Below, piece after piece: positions 1 through 10,270 of a stretch of 64,000 nucleotides of DNA. The DNA comes from Trachelipus rathkii (lineage: Eukaryota > Arthropoda > Malacostraca > Isopoda > Trachelipodidae). The notes below the pieces were generated by a model that was given only the letters and a program-made list of their open reading frames with translations, had not been told where the DNA came from and made no database searches. Every line of letters starts with the position of its first letter. The stretch's first letter is position 1. The stretch spans positions 20,001 to 84,000 of the forward strand of contig JABUQX010078567.1 in the NCBI GenBank assembly GCA_015478945.1. Direction: 5' to 3'. The translations under genes were made by a program, and so were the position numbers.

Positions 1-5
1 AAAGA

Positions 6-37
<32 letters not shown>

Positions 38-38
38 T
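1..38. repeat. (GA)n microsatellite
   Basis: A purine run made almost entirely of GA dinucleotides with two AA interruptions opens the window. It probably continues to the left of the window edge. Confidence 0.9.
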
Positions 39-295
39 TAAATGAACCAAATGTTATTTTGTTTTCTCATGCCATATTGTCAAGTAGGAATAAAATAAAA
101 ACATTTTTTTTAGGTACAAATGATTTCTCAATTTCTCTGATGATTTTATTTCATCTCTAGATCTTCCTTTGCTTCTCTTTTCATATAAATACACCGGAAT
201 CTTATTATGAATTTTAACATAGGAAATTTAAGAAAAAAAATGAAATAATAATAATTAATGACAACTAAATTTTACCATAATTTAAGAAAAAAAAT
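39..295. other. AT-rich spacer, no gene seen
   Basis: Low-complexity AT-rich DNA with A runs leading into the (AAT)n array. I see no coding frame or RNA gene. Confidence 0.6.
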
Positions 296-708
<413 letters not shown>

Positions 709-794
709 ACATCCGCAGAGCATCCACAGTGATATTCGCATCCGCAGTGCATTCAAAGTGAAATTTGCATCCGCATTGCGAATCAACCATATTT
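709..794. repeat. 29-bp tandem repeat, three copies
   Basis: Three adjacent units start at about 709, 738 and 767. They are 29, 29 and 28 bp long, and each opens with CATCCGCA. The third is the most diverged. Open frames run across this unit on both strands and extend into the next repeat. Dual openness over repeated sequence argues against a real gene. Confidence 0.75.
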
Positions 795-839
795 CAATCT
801 TCTTTCCATTCATTAGAATATCTAAAGCTGATTCAAGCT

Positions 840-1045
840 TTTCAGAAGCAAAATTCAACGAACTATTTGTGACGTCATTGGTTGCAAAACGATACTCGCT
901 TGTGATTGGCTTCAAGAAACTCGATCCTTTTTCCTCATTGGTTGGAATTTTATCAATTACTTTTTCAGTATTCATTGCAGAAATTGACATACATTTTTTC
1001 AATGGATTGAAGTCCAAAGATTTTCTGACGTCACAGGATGGTTAG
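840..1045 (+). repeat. Diverged dispersed repeat, copy 1
   Basis: This stretch aligns with 1590-1795 by eye. Shared blocks in the same order are TGACGTCAT, GATTG(G/C)C followed by TCAA(G), a TTGGAATTT block, an ATTGCA(A/G)A block and a CAGGATA-like end. Plus- and minus-strand open frames of about 95 and 111 residues cross it, but neither resembles a family I know. I treat it as a degraded repeat of unknown class rather than a gene. Confidence 0.6.
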
Positions 1046-1172
1046 AACGAATTTTTTTGCTGTTGTTGTTTGTTTGTTGTTGTTTTTTATTATTATTTGT
1101 ACTTATTTTTCTTGTTGTTATTTGTACTAAATTTTCTTGGCGTATGTACGAACAAACAGGCATTTATTAGAA

Positions 1173-1203
<31 letters not shown>

Positions 1204-1589
1204 TGACCTGCTGATAACTTATTTTGTCTTTATATATATATATATATATATATATGCATATGCATGTACATGTGCATGTGCATGTGCGTGTGTAGGTGTA
1301 TGTGTGTGTGTGTTCTTACCTATATTTGAGTTTTTAATTAATGCATAAAATTTATGTAAATATAAAGGAAAATAATTGCTAATTATATTCAGGCACGTTA
1401 TTTATTACCAGACTCGACCATGAACTCGGATGAATATTGCCGAGTCCGAGTTCAAATAAATTGACCGAGTAACACGAGTCTCGGAGTCCAATGTCATGGA
1501 TTCGGTGCATCATTAATAGTCAGACGTACTTCACAAGCACATACATTATTTCAAGTAAAAATAGATTGCAAAAAATAAATTAAAGACTC
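1046..1589. other. Spacer with (AT)n and TG-rich microsatellites
   Basis: T-rich DNA, (AT)n runs near 1171-1195 and 1233-1256, then a TGCATG/GTGTG-rich run to about 1312. The remainder is AT-rich without visible coding potential. Confidence 0.6.
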
Positions 1590-1792
1590 TCTATAAAGAA
1601 AATTTTCTTCAACTTTTCGTGACGTCATCAGCTGAAAAGCGAATCTCGTCATCGATTGCCTCAAGTGAAACTTTGGTTCTTTCTCTCTTCTGATTAATTG
1701 GAATTTCCTCAATTTTACATTTGAAGTTATTGCAAATATTTAATCAAATTTTCAAAACATTAACTGCTAACGGTTTCTAACGTCTTTTCAGG

Positions 1793-1795
<3 letters not shown>
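1590..1795 (+). repeat. Diverged dispersed repeat, copy 2
   Basis: Second copy of the element seen at 840-1045, offset by about 750 bp. It carries a TGACGTCA palindrome at 1620 matching the one at 870. It ends directly at the start of the (AC)n microsatellite. Confidence 0.6.
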
Positions 1796-1862
<67 letters not shown>

Positions 1863-1867
1863 GCACA

Positions 1868-1901
<34 letters not shown>

Positions 1902-1915
1902 ACACACACACATAC

Positions 1916-1959
<44 letters not shown>

Positions 1960-1967
1960 CTCTACAG

Positions 1968-2014
<47 letters not shown>

Positions 2015-2026
2015 TATATAACACAC

Positions 2027-2084
<58 letters not shown>
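1794..2084. repeat. Compound (AC)n-(CATA)n-(AT)n microsatellite
   Basis: About 115 bp of (AC)n with a few substitutions is followed by CATA units and then by interrupted (AT)n. Minus-strand open frames here are long runs of Val-Cys or Tyr-Ile codons, which come simply from reading dinucleotide repeats. Confidence 0.95.
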
Positions 2085-2086
<2 letters not shown>

Positions 2087-2689
2087 TTTCTTATTATATG
2101 GACCGGTCGGAAAGATCGAAATTTTTAAGAATTATTAAAATTTTTACGTTACAAATATATTTAGTAGTCAAAAATTAATTGGAAGAAGCGAAAAAAAATT
2201 AAAGAACGCAACGTGATACATCCGAACTCGGCAATCATAATTTCTAAACTAAAGTGTCTCATGAATAATGGGAACAAGCCAGCTAAGGTGTTCTCTGCCA
2301 TACGTATGACGAAAGATGAGTAAAAAGAAATATTAATTGGGTAAAAGTTACTTAATGCCCACAAGCTAATGCTATAAATTATTAAATGTACTGTGTATCA
2401 AACGAAAGTTTAAATGAAATTAAACCTTTATAGGGACGAAATGGAAAATATTTAAAGCAATTACCAATTTTTTTTGGTTGCATATTTTTGGAACTAGTTT
2501 GTGTGGCGTCATCTTTACTGTACTAAAATGTATTGTTGTGCGGTGAAACGTAAAAGAAAACTGATATGGTAAGGGCAACTAAACTTTTTTATATACATTA
2601 TGAATATTTATTTTAACCTGCGCTCATCGTTTAGTGTTTGCTTTGAGAGTTACGTGACCGGTCATTCTCGCTAAGTGTTGAAGATGTTT
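2085..2689. other. AT-rich spacer, no gene seen
   Basis: Ordinary-looking AT-rich DNA. A 67-codon minus-strand frame near 2161-2364 has no recognisable features and I do not call it. Confidence 0.5.
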
Positions 2690-3521
2690 TTTTTTAATTT
2701 GCCAAAGTGATGTAGAGTTACTAGTCTATTTGCAATATAAAAAATTACCATTGATAAAAAAAATGCCGAAAGTGTCGAAGAGAATGCCAAATATATAGGA
2801 GATCAGACAATTTTTTTTCCGGTGGCCGTGTTGTAAAAAAGAATATGAAAGTAATCCGCGGTCCTTTTTCTTAAATAAATTAAAAATAAGATATGTGACA
2901 TTTTTTCAAATATTGATATATTTTTTATCAGATGTGTCCATAAATAGTGTTTTAAAGTTAGTAAACATTAGTAAGAGGGTGGTAATAGATTATTATAATT
3001 TTTTTAGAGAAGTTTGTTGTGTCCAAATATTTAATTCTAAAGTAAAGATAGGAGGACCATCTAAAACTTGTAGAGGTCGACGAATCTTTATTTGGCAAGA
3101 GAAAGTATAATAAGGGACGAATGGTAGAAGGTAAATGGGTTTTGGGAGGTAATGAAAGAGGTTCAGGGAAATGTTTTTTTAGTACCTGTAGCAAATAGGA
3201 ATACTGAAACTTTAAAGAAAATTCTTGAAGAATATATAGCCCCAGGAACAAATGTAATAACTGATGAATGAAAAGGCTATCGTAAATTAGAAGAAATACA
3301 CTTAAACCAACTTAAAGTGAATAACTCATTAAATTTCGTAAACCTTCAAACAATAGCACACACGAACACCATCAAAAGCAAATGGGGGAAAATTAAAAAT
3401 AAAATTCCAAGAGCAGGCCGCTACATCTTATATGTTAGCCTACATGTGGAAGAAACAGAAAACACATAAGGACATTTATGAAAATTTCATAAATGCAATT
3501 GTCAAACAACAAGGAATGTAG
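2690..3521 (+). pseudogene. Merlin/ISXO2-type DDE transposase, broken
   Basis: This is a DNA-transposon transposase of the Merlin (ISXO2/IS1016-like) superfamily. In order I see a C-x2-C pair at 2764-2775, a second basic Cys-containing block and a SFF motif at about 2817-2868, and an NISKRVVIDYYNFFREVC helix block at about 2960-3021. These are followed by VDESLFGKRKYN, KWVLGG and ERGSGKCF, then LVPVANR, EEYIAPGT and HTNTIKSKW, and a YMWKK-type end closing with TAG at 3519-3521. The catalytic Asp codons are at 3079-3081 and 3263-3265. The expected third acidic residue reads AAA (Lys) at 3374-3376. A TGA at 3269 stands where a Trp codon (TGG) is usual, and the reading frame shifts near 3064, 3179 and 3425. 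The start is uncertain. I see no clear terminal inverted repeats. Confidence 0.87.
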
Positions 3522-3529
3522 AGGTAAGC

Positions 3530-3564
3530 CCTAACCTAACCTAACCTGACCTAGCCTAACCTAA
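3530..3564 (+). repeat. Interstitial telomere-type (CCTAA)n run
   Basis: Seven CCTAA-type pentamers, two of them variants (CCTGA, CCTAG). They start 8 bp after the transposase stop codon. CCTAA/TTAGG is the ancestral arthropod telomere unit, so this is the best single clue to the host group. It is far too short and internal to be a chromosome end here. Confidence 0.8.
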
Positions 3565-4803
3565 TTTGACCCATAGAACATTAGAAGGAAAAAAATTTAT
3601 TTCGCCCCTAGAACATCCATTTATGTATCATAGAGGCTACCTGTGAATTTTTTTTTTTATCAGACCTCCCGTTCCGTGTGGGCGTTAAGTAACTTTGTCC
3701 CATTAAATGTAATAAATTAATATATTAATTTTTAATATATTAATGCATGGCAGAGAAGCCTATGTCTGCAGGGAGCTCTACCCACTCACCGACCCGTGAT
3801 TAATAGAGATAAATATTTACATAAATCCGAATAAAATTTCAGTCTTTCTTGTGTCAACTTACTATATTTAGATTCGTTAAAATTAAATGGAATGTATTTT
3901 TTATTCAAGAACATTCTAAATGAAACTTTTTTATTATTTTATTTATTTATTTTTTTTTTTTGTATGTTGAAGCATTTGTATTGAATGAAAACAAATTTAA
4001 AAGAAATAATTATTTGCAAACTTCAAACAAAAGTCATCGAAATGAGATACTTTGTCAATTATTAATATACGTTTTATAAACGCAAATAAATATTACACAT
4101 TATAGGTTAGGTTAAAACTTTATTTTCTTTCATACCTTTTTTAAATAAATCAATAAATTGGCAACTTAAATACATTCGCCTTTGCTGTAACTTAAACAGA
4201 GTAGTTTTAAAACTTTTTTTTTTCAATTTTTCAATTTACTTCAAGTCGTCGTCAGTTATTTCTAATTAAAAAAATGGCAACATACCTTAAATTATTCTTA
4301 GCAATGTTCTCTACTATATAATATATAATAAATATAATTTTGCGGCATTTTATGATGATAAGGTGAAACAGGAAATATTACTTCTCTCTTTACTGAAACA
4401 ATTTTCTCTCTTCTCGTAGTTGTTAAGAGCAGTATTTCTCTCTTTACTGAAACAACTGTTCAAGAAAAAATTTGACCGGTTCGTTGTCAAACATTTTGCC
4501 AAGCTTTAATAAATTTGCAATCGAACATTGACGCAATTGTTGAAAGGGAGGAAGAAAAAAAGAAGCCATTAAACTAGTATTCTTATTTTTCCATTATTAC
4601 ATATTACACACCTACTTTATAAGCTACAATGTACGACATGAGGATTGTTTTATATTCAATAAACTACGGTTTTTGTTCTTACAATATACCTTTTTGTACT
4701 GCCATGCCAGGAAATATTATCTTATACTTAACTAGTTTGAGAAAAGCAAAAGGTTGAGAAATGCTGGGGTAGGGCATTTTTAAAAAAGGCCCCTATATGG
4801 AAA

Positions 4804-4805
<2 letters not shown>
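3565..4805. other. AT-rich spacer, no gene seen
   Basis: Contains T runs, a TAATATATTAAT block near 3718-3745 and a TTAGGTTAGG pair near 4107. No coding frame or RNA gene is recognised. Confidence 0.5.
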
Positions 4806-4846
<41 letters not shown>

Positions 4847-4862
4847 CTATATCAATATATAA

Positions 4863-4893
<31 letters not shown>

Positions 4894-4954
4894 AGTATAT
4901 ATATATATATATATATATTATAGTATATATATTATTATATATATTATATATGGT

Positions 4955-5020
<66 letters not shown>

Positions 5021-5284
5021 TTTATATATATATACTAATATATATATATAATATATATTATTATATATATTATATATATATATTATATAATATATATATA
5101 TTATATATATATATATATATGATATATTTATATATATATATATTTATATATATATATAGTATTATATTATATATATAATATATATATATATATATTATTA
5201 TATATACTATATATAATATTATAAATATTTAATATTATAATATATACTTATATATACTATATATTATAACAATACTATTATATA
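4806..5284. repeat. (AT)n array with interruptions
   Basis: Nearly 480 bp of TA dinucleotides with frequent single-base breaks. The 74-codon frame inside it is an artefact of reading TATA repeats. Confidence 0.95.
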
Positions 5285-5699
5285 ACCTCTTCACCCACGG
5301 AGTGTGGTGTAGCCCCCAAAAATCCTGTAGGAAAAAGAACAAATCCTATAGGAAAAGTATCCCACAGGAAATGAGCAATTACAAATTGGTTGAAGAACTA
5401 GCCGGGGTTAAGGCACCAACAAAAGAGTAAGAACCCTCCAAACCGGATCTCCACACACAGTTTCACACATAAATACGAAATTTAGGGCTGAAAAATCGAG
5501 AACAAATAACTATAAAATAATGAAGTAAATCATAATTCATAATAAAAATAATACATAACTAAATAATTAAATTAATAAATAATAAAATGATAATAAATAA
5601 CATAAGACAATACATAAACAATAAATAAATATATTAGTTAATAAATAAATAAAAATAATAAACATAATACTAAATATAAATAAATATACAAAATAATAT
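5285..5699. other. Unique island then A-rich spacer
   Basis: Positions 5285-5500 are balanced in composition (CCTCTTCACCCACGGAG and onward) and contain a repeated AATCCT(G/A)TAGGAAAA motif at about 5320 and 5342. After this comes A-rich DNA made of AATA-like units. No gene is seen. Confidence 0.5.
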
Positions 5700-5736
5700 T
5701 AGTAATATAAAATTATATATATATATAATCTATAAA

Positions 5737-5767
<31 letters not shown>

Positions 5768-6284
5768 GTATATATATATATATAATATATATATATAATA
5801 TATTAATCATTATATATATATACTATATATATATATAATATATAAAACTAATAAAATAAAATATACAATAAATAAAATAATAAAGTTAAATAAGAAAATC
5901 ATAAAAATTTTAATTATTATATATATATCGTTATAATATATATATATATACTATATAGTATATATATTATAATATATAGTTATATAATAATATATATAAT
6001 ATATACTATTTATATATATATATATAATATAGTATATATATATAGTATATACCTATATATAGTATTTGGTCTTCATAGCACTAATGTCTTTGGTACTCTA
6101 CGTCCAAGTCTTTTTATTTGTAGTCGAATGTAGTAATATATGTATTTTGTAACCAATTTCGGAGGTGTTACTACAGCAACAAATGTCTTATAGAAACACC
6201 ATATTGAACATTAAATTATAAACGACCTTTCATCCTCTATATTATTATTATTATTAGAAGAAATATTCTAAACACCTTTATTTA

Positions 6285-6317
<33 letters not shown>

Positions 6318-6489
6318 GTATTATTATTATTATTATATATTATTATATTATTATTGCTTATTATATTATTATTATTTAATATATAATATATACATACTAA
6401 TATATACATACTATATATGATATATACTATATATATATATATTATATATATTATATATATATTATAGTATATCTACTATATATATATAA
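5700..6489. repeat. (AT)n and (ATT)n arrays around a short unique patch
   Basis: (AT)n tracts occupy most of 5706-6060. A unique patch follows at about 6061-6235, then (TTA)n and (AT)n to 6489. No gene is seen. Confidence 0.85.
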
Positions 6490-6536
6490 TAGCAGTGGCG
6501 GCTCGTGGGCAAAATTCTTGAGTAGCGCAAATCCAT
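6490..6536 (+). mobile_element. Possible DNA-transposon end, CAGTGGCGGCTCGTG
   Basis: An isolated non-repetitive 45-bp stretch between (AT)n arrays opens with AGCAGTGGCGGCTCGTG. The reverse complement of nearly the same sequence lies at 23194-23214. A CAGTGGCG start resembles hAT-like terminal inverted repeats (5'-CAGNG), but no transposase accompanies it and no target-site duplication can be assigned inside AT repeats. Confidence 0.4.
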
Positions 6537-6556
6537 ATCATATATATATAATATAT

Positions 6557-6619
<63 letters not shown>

Positions 6620-6700
6620 TATATATATACTATTACTTATATTATTTATAGCTATATATTATATAATAATTATATATTATATAATATAATATATATAAAG
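6537..6700. repeat. (AT)n array
   Basis: TA dinucleotide array on the inner side of the candidate transposon end. Confidence 0.9.
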
Positions 6701-7464
6701 GAATGCAACACTCAGGAAAAAAATTATAATTTTTTAATGAAACTTAAACGAATAGGAATTAAATATCCCTGTATGTATAAAACTAAGAGCTCAATTTTAT
6801 TAAAAGCGCACAAAATCAGTAATAAATTATTATTTAGTTAATAATATGAAAAGCTTATTATTACTAACTCTAACTTCACACAGAAATATTCTCACTAATA
6901 ACATGAAAATAAAACTACAGGTCTGCCCAGGCAAATTAGCTACTAGCCTAGAAGGAGTCTGACTCACCGAGTATGGCAGACTCTGTTGGAGAATGAGTCA
7001 ATGATTCTAAATGTGTGAAAATTATGATTAAATAAGTCGGTATAGAGATGATATCAAGTTATTATAAAATAATTAATTAGTTAATTATTATGTTACTTAG
7101 TATTATTAATATTATTATTATTATTTCTTGCTAATGTAATTTAAATTGGGATTCTTTAAAAAAAAAAATGACTGCTAATTGAGTCGGTCTTCAAATAATG
7201 AAGTTGCCTAATCCATATTTGGGGTTTTCGAGTAAAGGAACTATTTTTTTGGACTTCATGAAGATACTGTAGGATAGTTTTGCCTTAGCGCTGAGAAGTC
7301 GCTATTGATGATAAAGAAGGGAATCGGTTAGAAATTTCAGTCGGCGTACTTATCAGTGAGCCTTCCGCTGACACACTTGCAGTTTACATCACACAGCGCA
7401 ACACATAGCTCACACGGACACATATATTTGTTATTATCCTAGGAAGTGTGATAGTAAGCGTATA
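6701..7464. other. Spacer, no gene seen
   Basis: AT-rich but non-repetitive, with a GTCTGACTCACCGAGTATGG-like patch near 6957 and a more balanced stretch at 7200-7440. I recognise no coding or RNA feature. Confidence 0.5.
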
Positions 7465-7576
7465 ATATAGTGCGTATATATATACTATATATATATATGT
7501 ATATATATTTATATAGTATATATATATATAATAGTATCTAATATATATATATATATCTATATATATATATATATAT

Positions 7577-7612
<36 letters not shown>

Positions 7613-7670
7613 TATATATATATTAATATATATTATATATATATATATATATATAATTATATGATATAAG
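7465..7670. repeat. (AT)n array
   Basis: Interrupted TA dinucleotide array bounding the left side of the G/T-rich block. Confidence 0.9.
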
Positions 7671-9098
7671 CTCTAGTATTATTATCGTCGCTGGGGTAGT
7701 TAGTTTAGTGTCTTTTCGTATAGTTTGGTGAGGTGGGGTATACGGTTAGGACTTTTCTATGATAAGGGCAGGTATGGGCCGTTGCGTGTCTGTGCTGCTA
7801 CCATTCGCGAAAGAGCCCCAACTTCCGATATTATGCGTATCAAGGGTAAGTATGTGGTGTGATAGCTGTGTGGGATGAGTGCTAGTTACTCTTGTTGGCA
7901 TGATATATGGATGTCATGGATGGCCTATGCTGGCTGTTGTTTTGTGTGTAGGTGTGGTGGGTTCTAATGGTGTCGTCGGCTGTCTGTTGCGGGTTTCTGA
8001 CAGCGGGTGTGGTAGTCGTGGTATTGGGCGTTTCTTGGGCTGACTTGTGCTGTGGGGTAGTGTGAGTATTGAGCGGCTGGCCTAGAGGGGGAGGGTGCGG
8101 TGGGGACGCGTGGGAGTTGCCCGGTGGTGTTGTGCGTGTCGTGCGTGGGTAGCTTTAGGTATAGTGGGTGTATCGCGTTCTGGCTCGTTCTGTGTAGAGA
8201 GCGTCGGCGTTACGCTCGACGAGGGTAGCTGCGTTCGCCGTAGCGCCTTTGTTGGGGTGGTCCTCGTAGGGGATGGATGTGAGCCGGGGTGGTTAGTGCC
8301 GGGTGCCCAGGGGTGCGGCGGATCTGGTGCGCTTGGTTCATGGGAATGTGCGTCGTGTCACGCTGCTGTTACTCTGGGTGCTAGTAGGGTGGTAGTTATG
8401 TTGGAGGTGCTTGCATGTTGAGAGCTCGCCTGATGTGAGTGTTCTGGCCAGTGCCGGTAAGCGATGTTAGGGAGCCGGCATTGCCTGTGTGGTCCGGGCG
8501 TCTATGATCTGTATTACTGAACCTGTGTGTCGCGATAGTTCGAGATGACCGGGCACGAGCCGAGCGTGGTGTTACGTGGGTTCTGAGGGGGGGGATGCTG
8601 GAGAGACGGGGTGATTGAGGGAGCGAAGCTGGTTCTAGTGCGCCCCGATTCGGGTGAGGGGTGCGTGGGAGTCTGTGGGAGGGAGTGCGAACCGGTTTGT
8701 CGCACGTTCGTGGTGACACGCACATCTGAGAGGGAGGGGGCATCGGGACGGACGTGTGGCTGTGTTTGCGCGGGATTATGGGCATTTGTCGTGCGCGGTG
8801 ATCACGTATCCTTTCTGCGCTAGGGCTCGGCTGGGTTCGATGGCTGATTTGCGCTTAGTAGGGCGGAGTTGCGGAAGGGGTGTGTGTGAGGCGGGGTTGC
8901 TTGGTAGGGTCTGTGGTAATCAGGCGTTCTCGGGGCACGGCAGTGTGGCGTGATATGTGATAGGGCCGCGATTTTGCGTTGTGCTGGGCTGTGGATTCTT
9001 GATGGGATCTGGTTGGGTGCTCGCGCTGATAATGTGTTACGAGTCGGGTGTGGGCCACCTTCCGTTGTGAGAGGTGTAGCGTTTTCGTTATGTGCGAT
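7671..9098. other. G/T-rich, CpG-containing block, no recognised gene
   Basis: The plus strand is strongly enriched in G and T, GC-rich compared with its surroundings, and bounded by (AT)n arrays on both sides. Open frames occur on both strands (for example 8095-8421 plus and 8396-8785 minus). Their products are runs of Gly, Val, Cys and Arg on one strand and Pro, Thr, Ser and His on the other, which skewed composition gives by itself. No domain, signal peptide or codon preference is visible. The block could be a decayed GT-rich satellite, a misassembled or low-quality consensus segment, or foreign DNA. Confidence 0.45.
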
Positions 9099-9185
9099 GG
9101 TAAATATATATATATATATATCAGTAATAGTATATATTATGATATATATATATATATATATATAATATATATATATATTATCAGG
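9099..9185. repeat. (AT)n array
   Basis: TA array bounding the right side of the G/T-rich block. It mirrors the array at 7465-7670. Confidence 0.9.
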
Positions 9186-9790
9186 TACTTGAGGTATGAT
9201 AGTATTAAGAAAATGTTGCTTCATTTATATAAATATACTTATATTAGTATATATCTTGACGGCCGGTCGTCTATTCTAGATGGCAGTAGTGGTGGACGCG
9301 TTATTGATGAGGGTGCGATGCAGTGGTATACTGTATATTAATACTTTTTCAAAGATATTTAAACCGGGTTATATTTTTGTGACTAATTTCATATTCTTCT
9401 TTTTTTCTATTTATATATATTTCTATTTGAAAAATAAAAATTTTTTTCAATTATTTTTTCCTCTTTATATTTTTTAACTTCGCGTTTGTATAAATCATTT
9501 CCTATTTAATTTCTAACTTGATTATATTTATCTTTATAGAAGTTTATTAATTTTTAATTTATGTTTCGCTTTCATTTTTTATTACGTAAAACAATCACTA
9601 AATCGTACACCCTAAACCTATCCCTATCCTTACAATAACCCTTATTTCATGTATGTAAATCGCTTAATCACTTCAATGAATAACAAAACCCTGTATCCTT
9701 TAATATGCACAAACTTCTATTTACGGGACAATGGTAAGATTTTGCAAATATTTAATGCATTTACACAGTCATTGTATTCGTGATTATATA
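9186..9790. other. Spacer, no gene seen
   Basis: T-rich DNA from about 9340 onward. Short frames near 9280-9477 are dominated by Phe and Ile from T runs and are not called. Confidence 0.5.
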
Positions 9791-9794
9791 TGCT

Positions 9795-10120
9795 ATAGCA
9801 CTCCGTTTTCTTTTCATGCTGTAACGTTTATATTTTAGAATTTTTTTTTCATGCTGTGAATTTTATATTTATAAATTTAATTTTTAACCAATTTTAATTT
9901 CATTATGCATCTTATACTTTGTAAGGTTTATTTCATATTCCATTTTCTTTTCATGCTATGAATTTTATATTTTGCAAGTTTTTATATCTCATTTTTTTTC
10001 ATGAAATTACTTTTATATTTAAAAGCTTTATATACCATTTCCCTTTTAGGCACTTACTTAAAAATATATGCTGTGAATTTTATTTTTTACAATTTTACCT
10101 ATATCCCATTTTTATTTTAA
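9795..10120 (+). repeat. Degenerate ~50-bp tandem repeat
   Basis: Five or six irregular units each carry a pyrimidine run followed by TTCATGCT(G/A)TGAATTTTATATTT or a variant. The clearest begin at about 9803, 9842, 9935 and 10060. Unit length varies by tens of bases, so this looks like an old, indel-rich tandem repeat. Confidence 0.55.
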
Positions 10121-10214
10121 ATGTTAACTAAAATTAATTTAAAAAAATAATTTTTATTTTTAGTTTTACTTTTTTATTATCATTTTCATGTTTTTATTTT
10201 TTTAATTTTTTCCT

Positions 10215-10270
10215 TTTTATTTATTTATTTATTTATTTATTTGTTTATTTATTTATTTATTTATTTATTA
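10215..10270. repeat. (TTTA)n microsatellite
   Basis: About thirteen TTTA units with one TTTG interruption. Confidence 0.95.

Noticed and set aside
1777..2028. Long minus-strand frames of Val-Cys and Tyr-Ile repeats
   Set aside because: These are direct translations of (AC)n and (AT)n microsatellites. Dinucleotide repeats without stops stay open by chance in several frames.
3518..3570. A true chromosome end
   Set aside because: Only seven pentamers, two of them variant, with unrelated sequence on both sides. This is an interstitial run.
8095..9058. Dense overlapping frames on both strands in the G/T-rich block
   Set aside because: Skewed composition removes stop codons. The products are Gly/Val/Cys/Arg or Pro/Thr/Ser/His mixes with no domain, and frames overlap on both strands.
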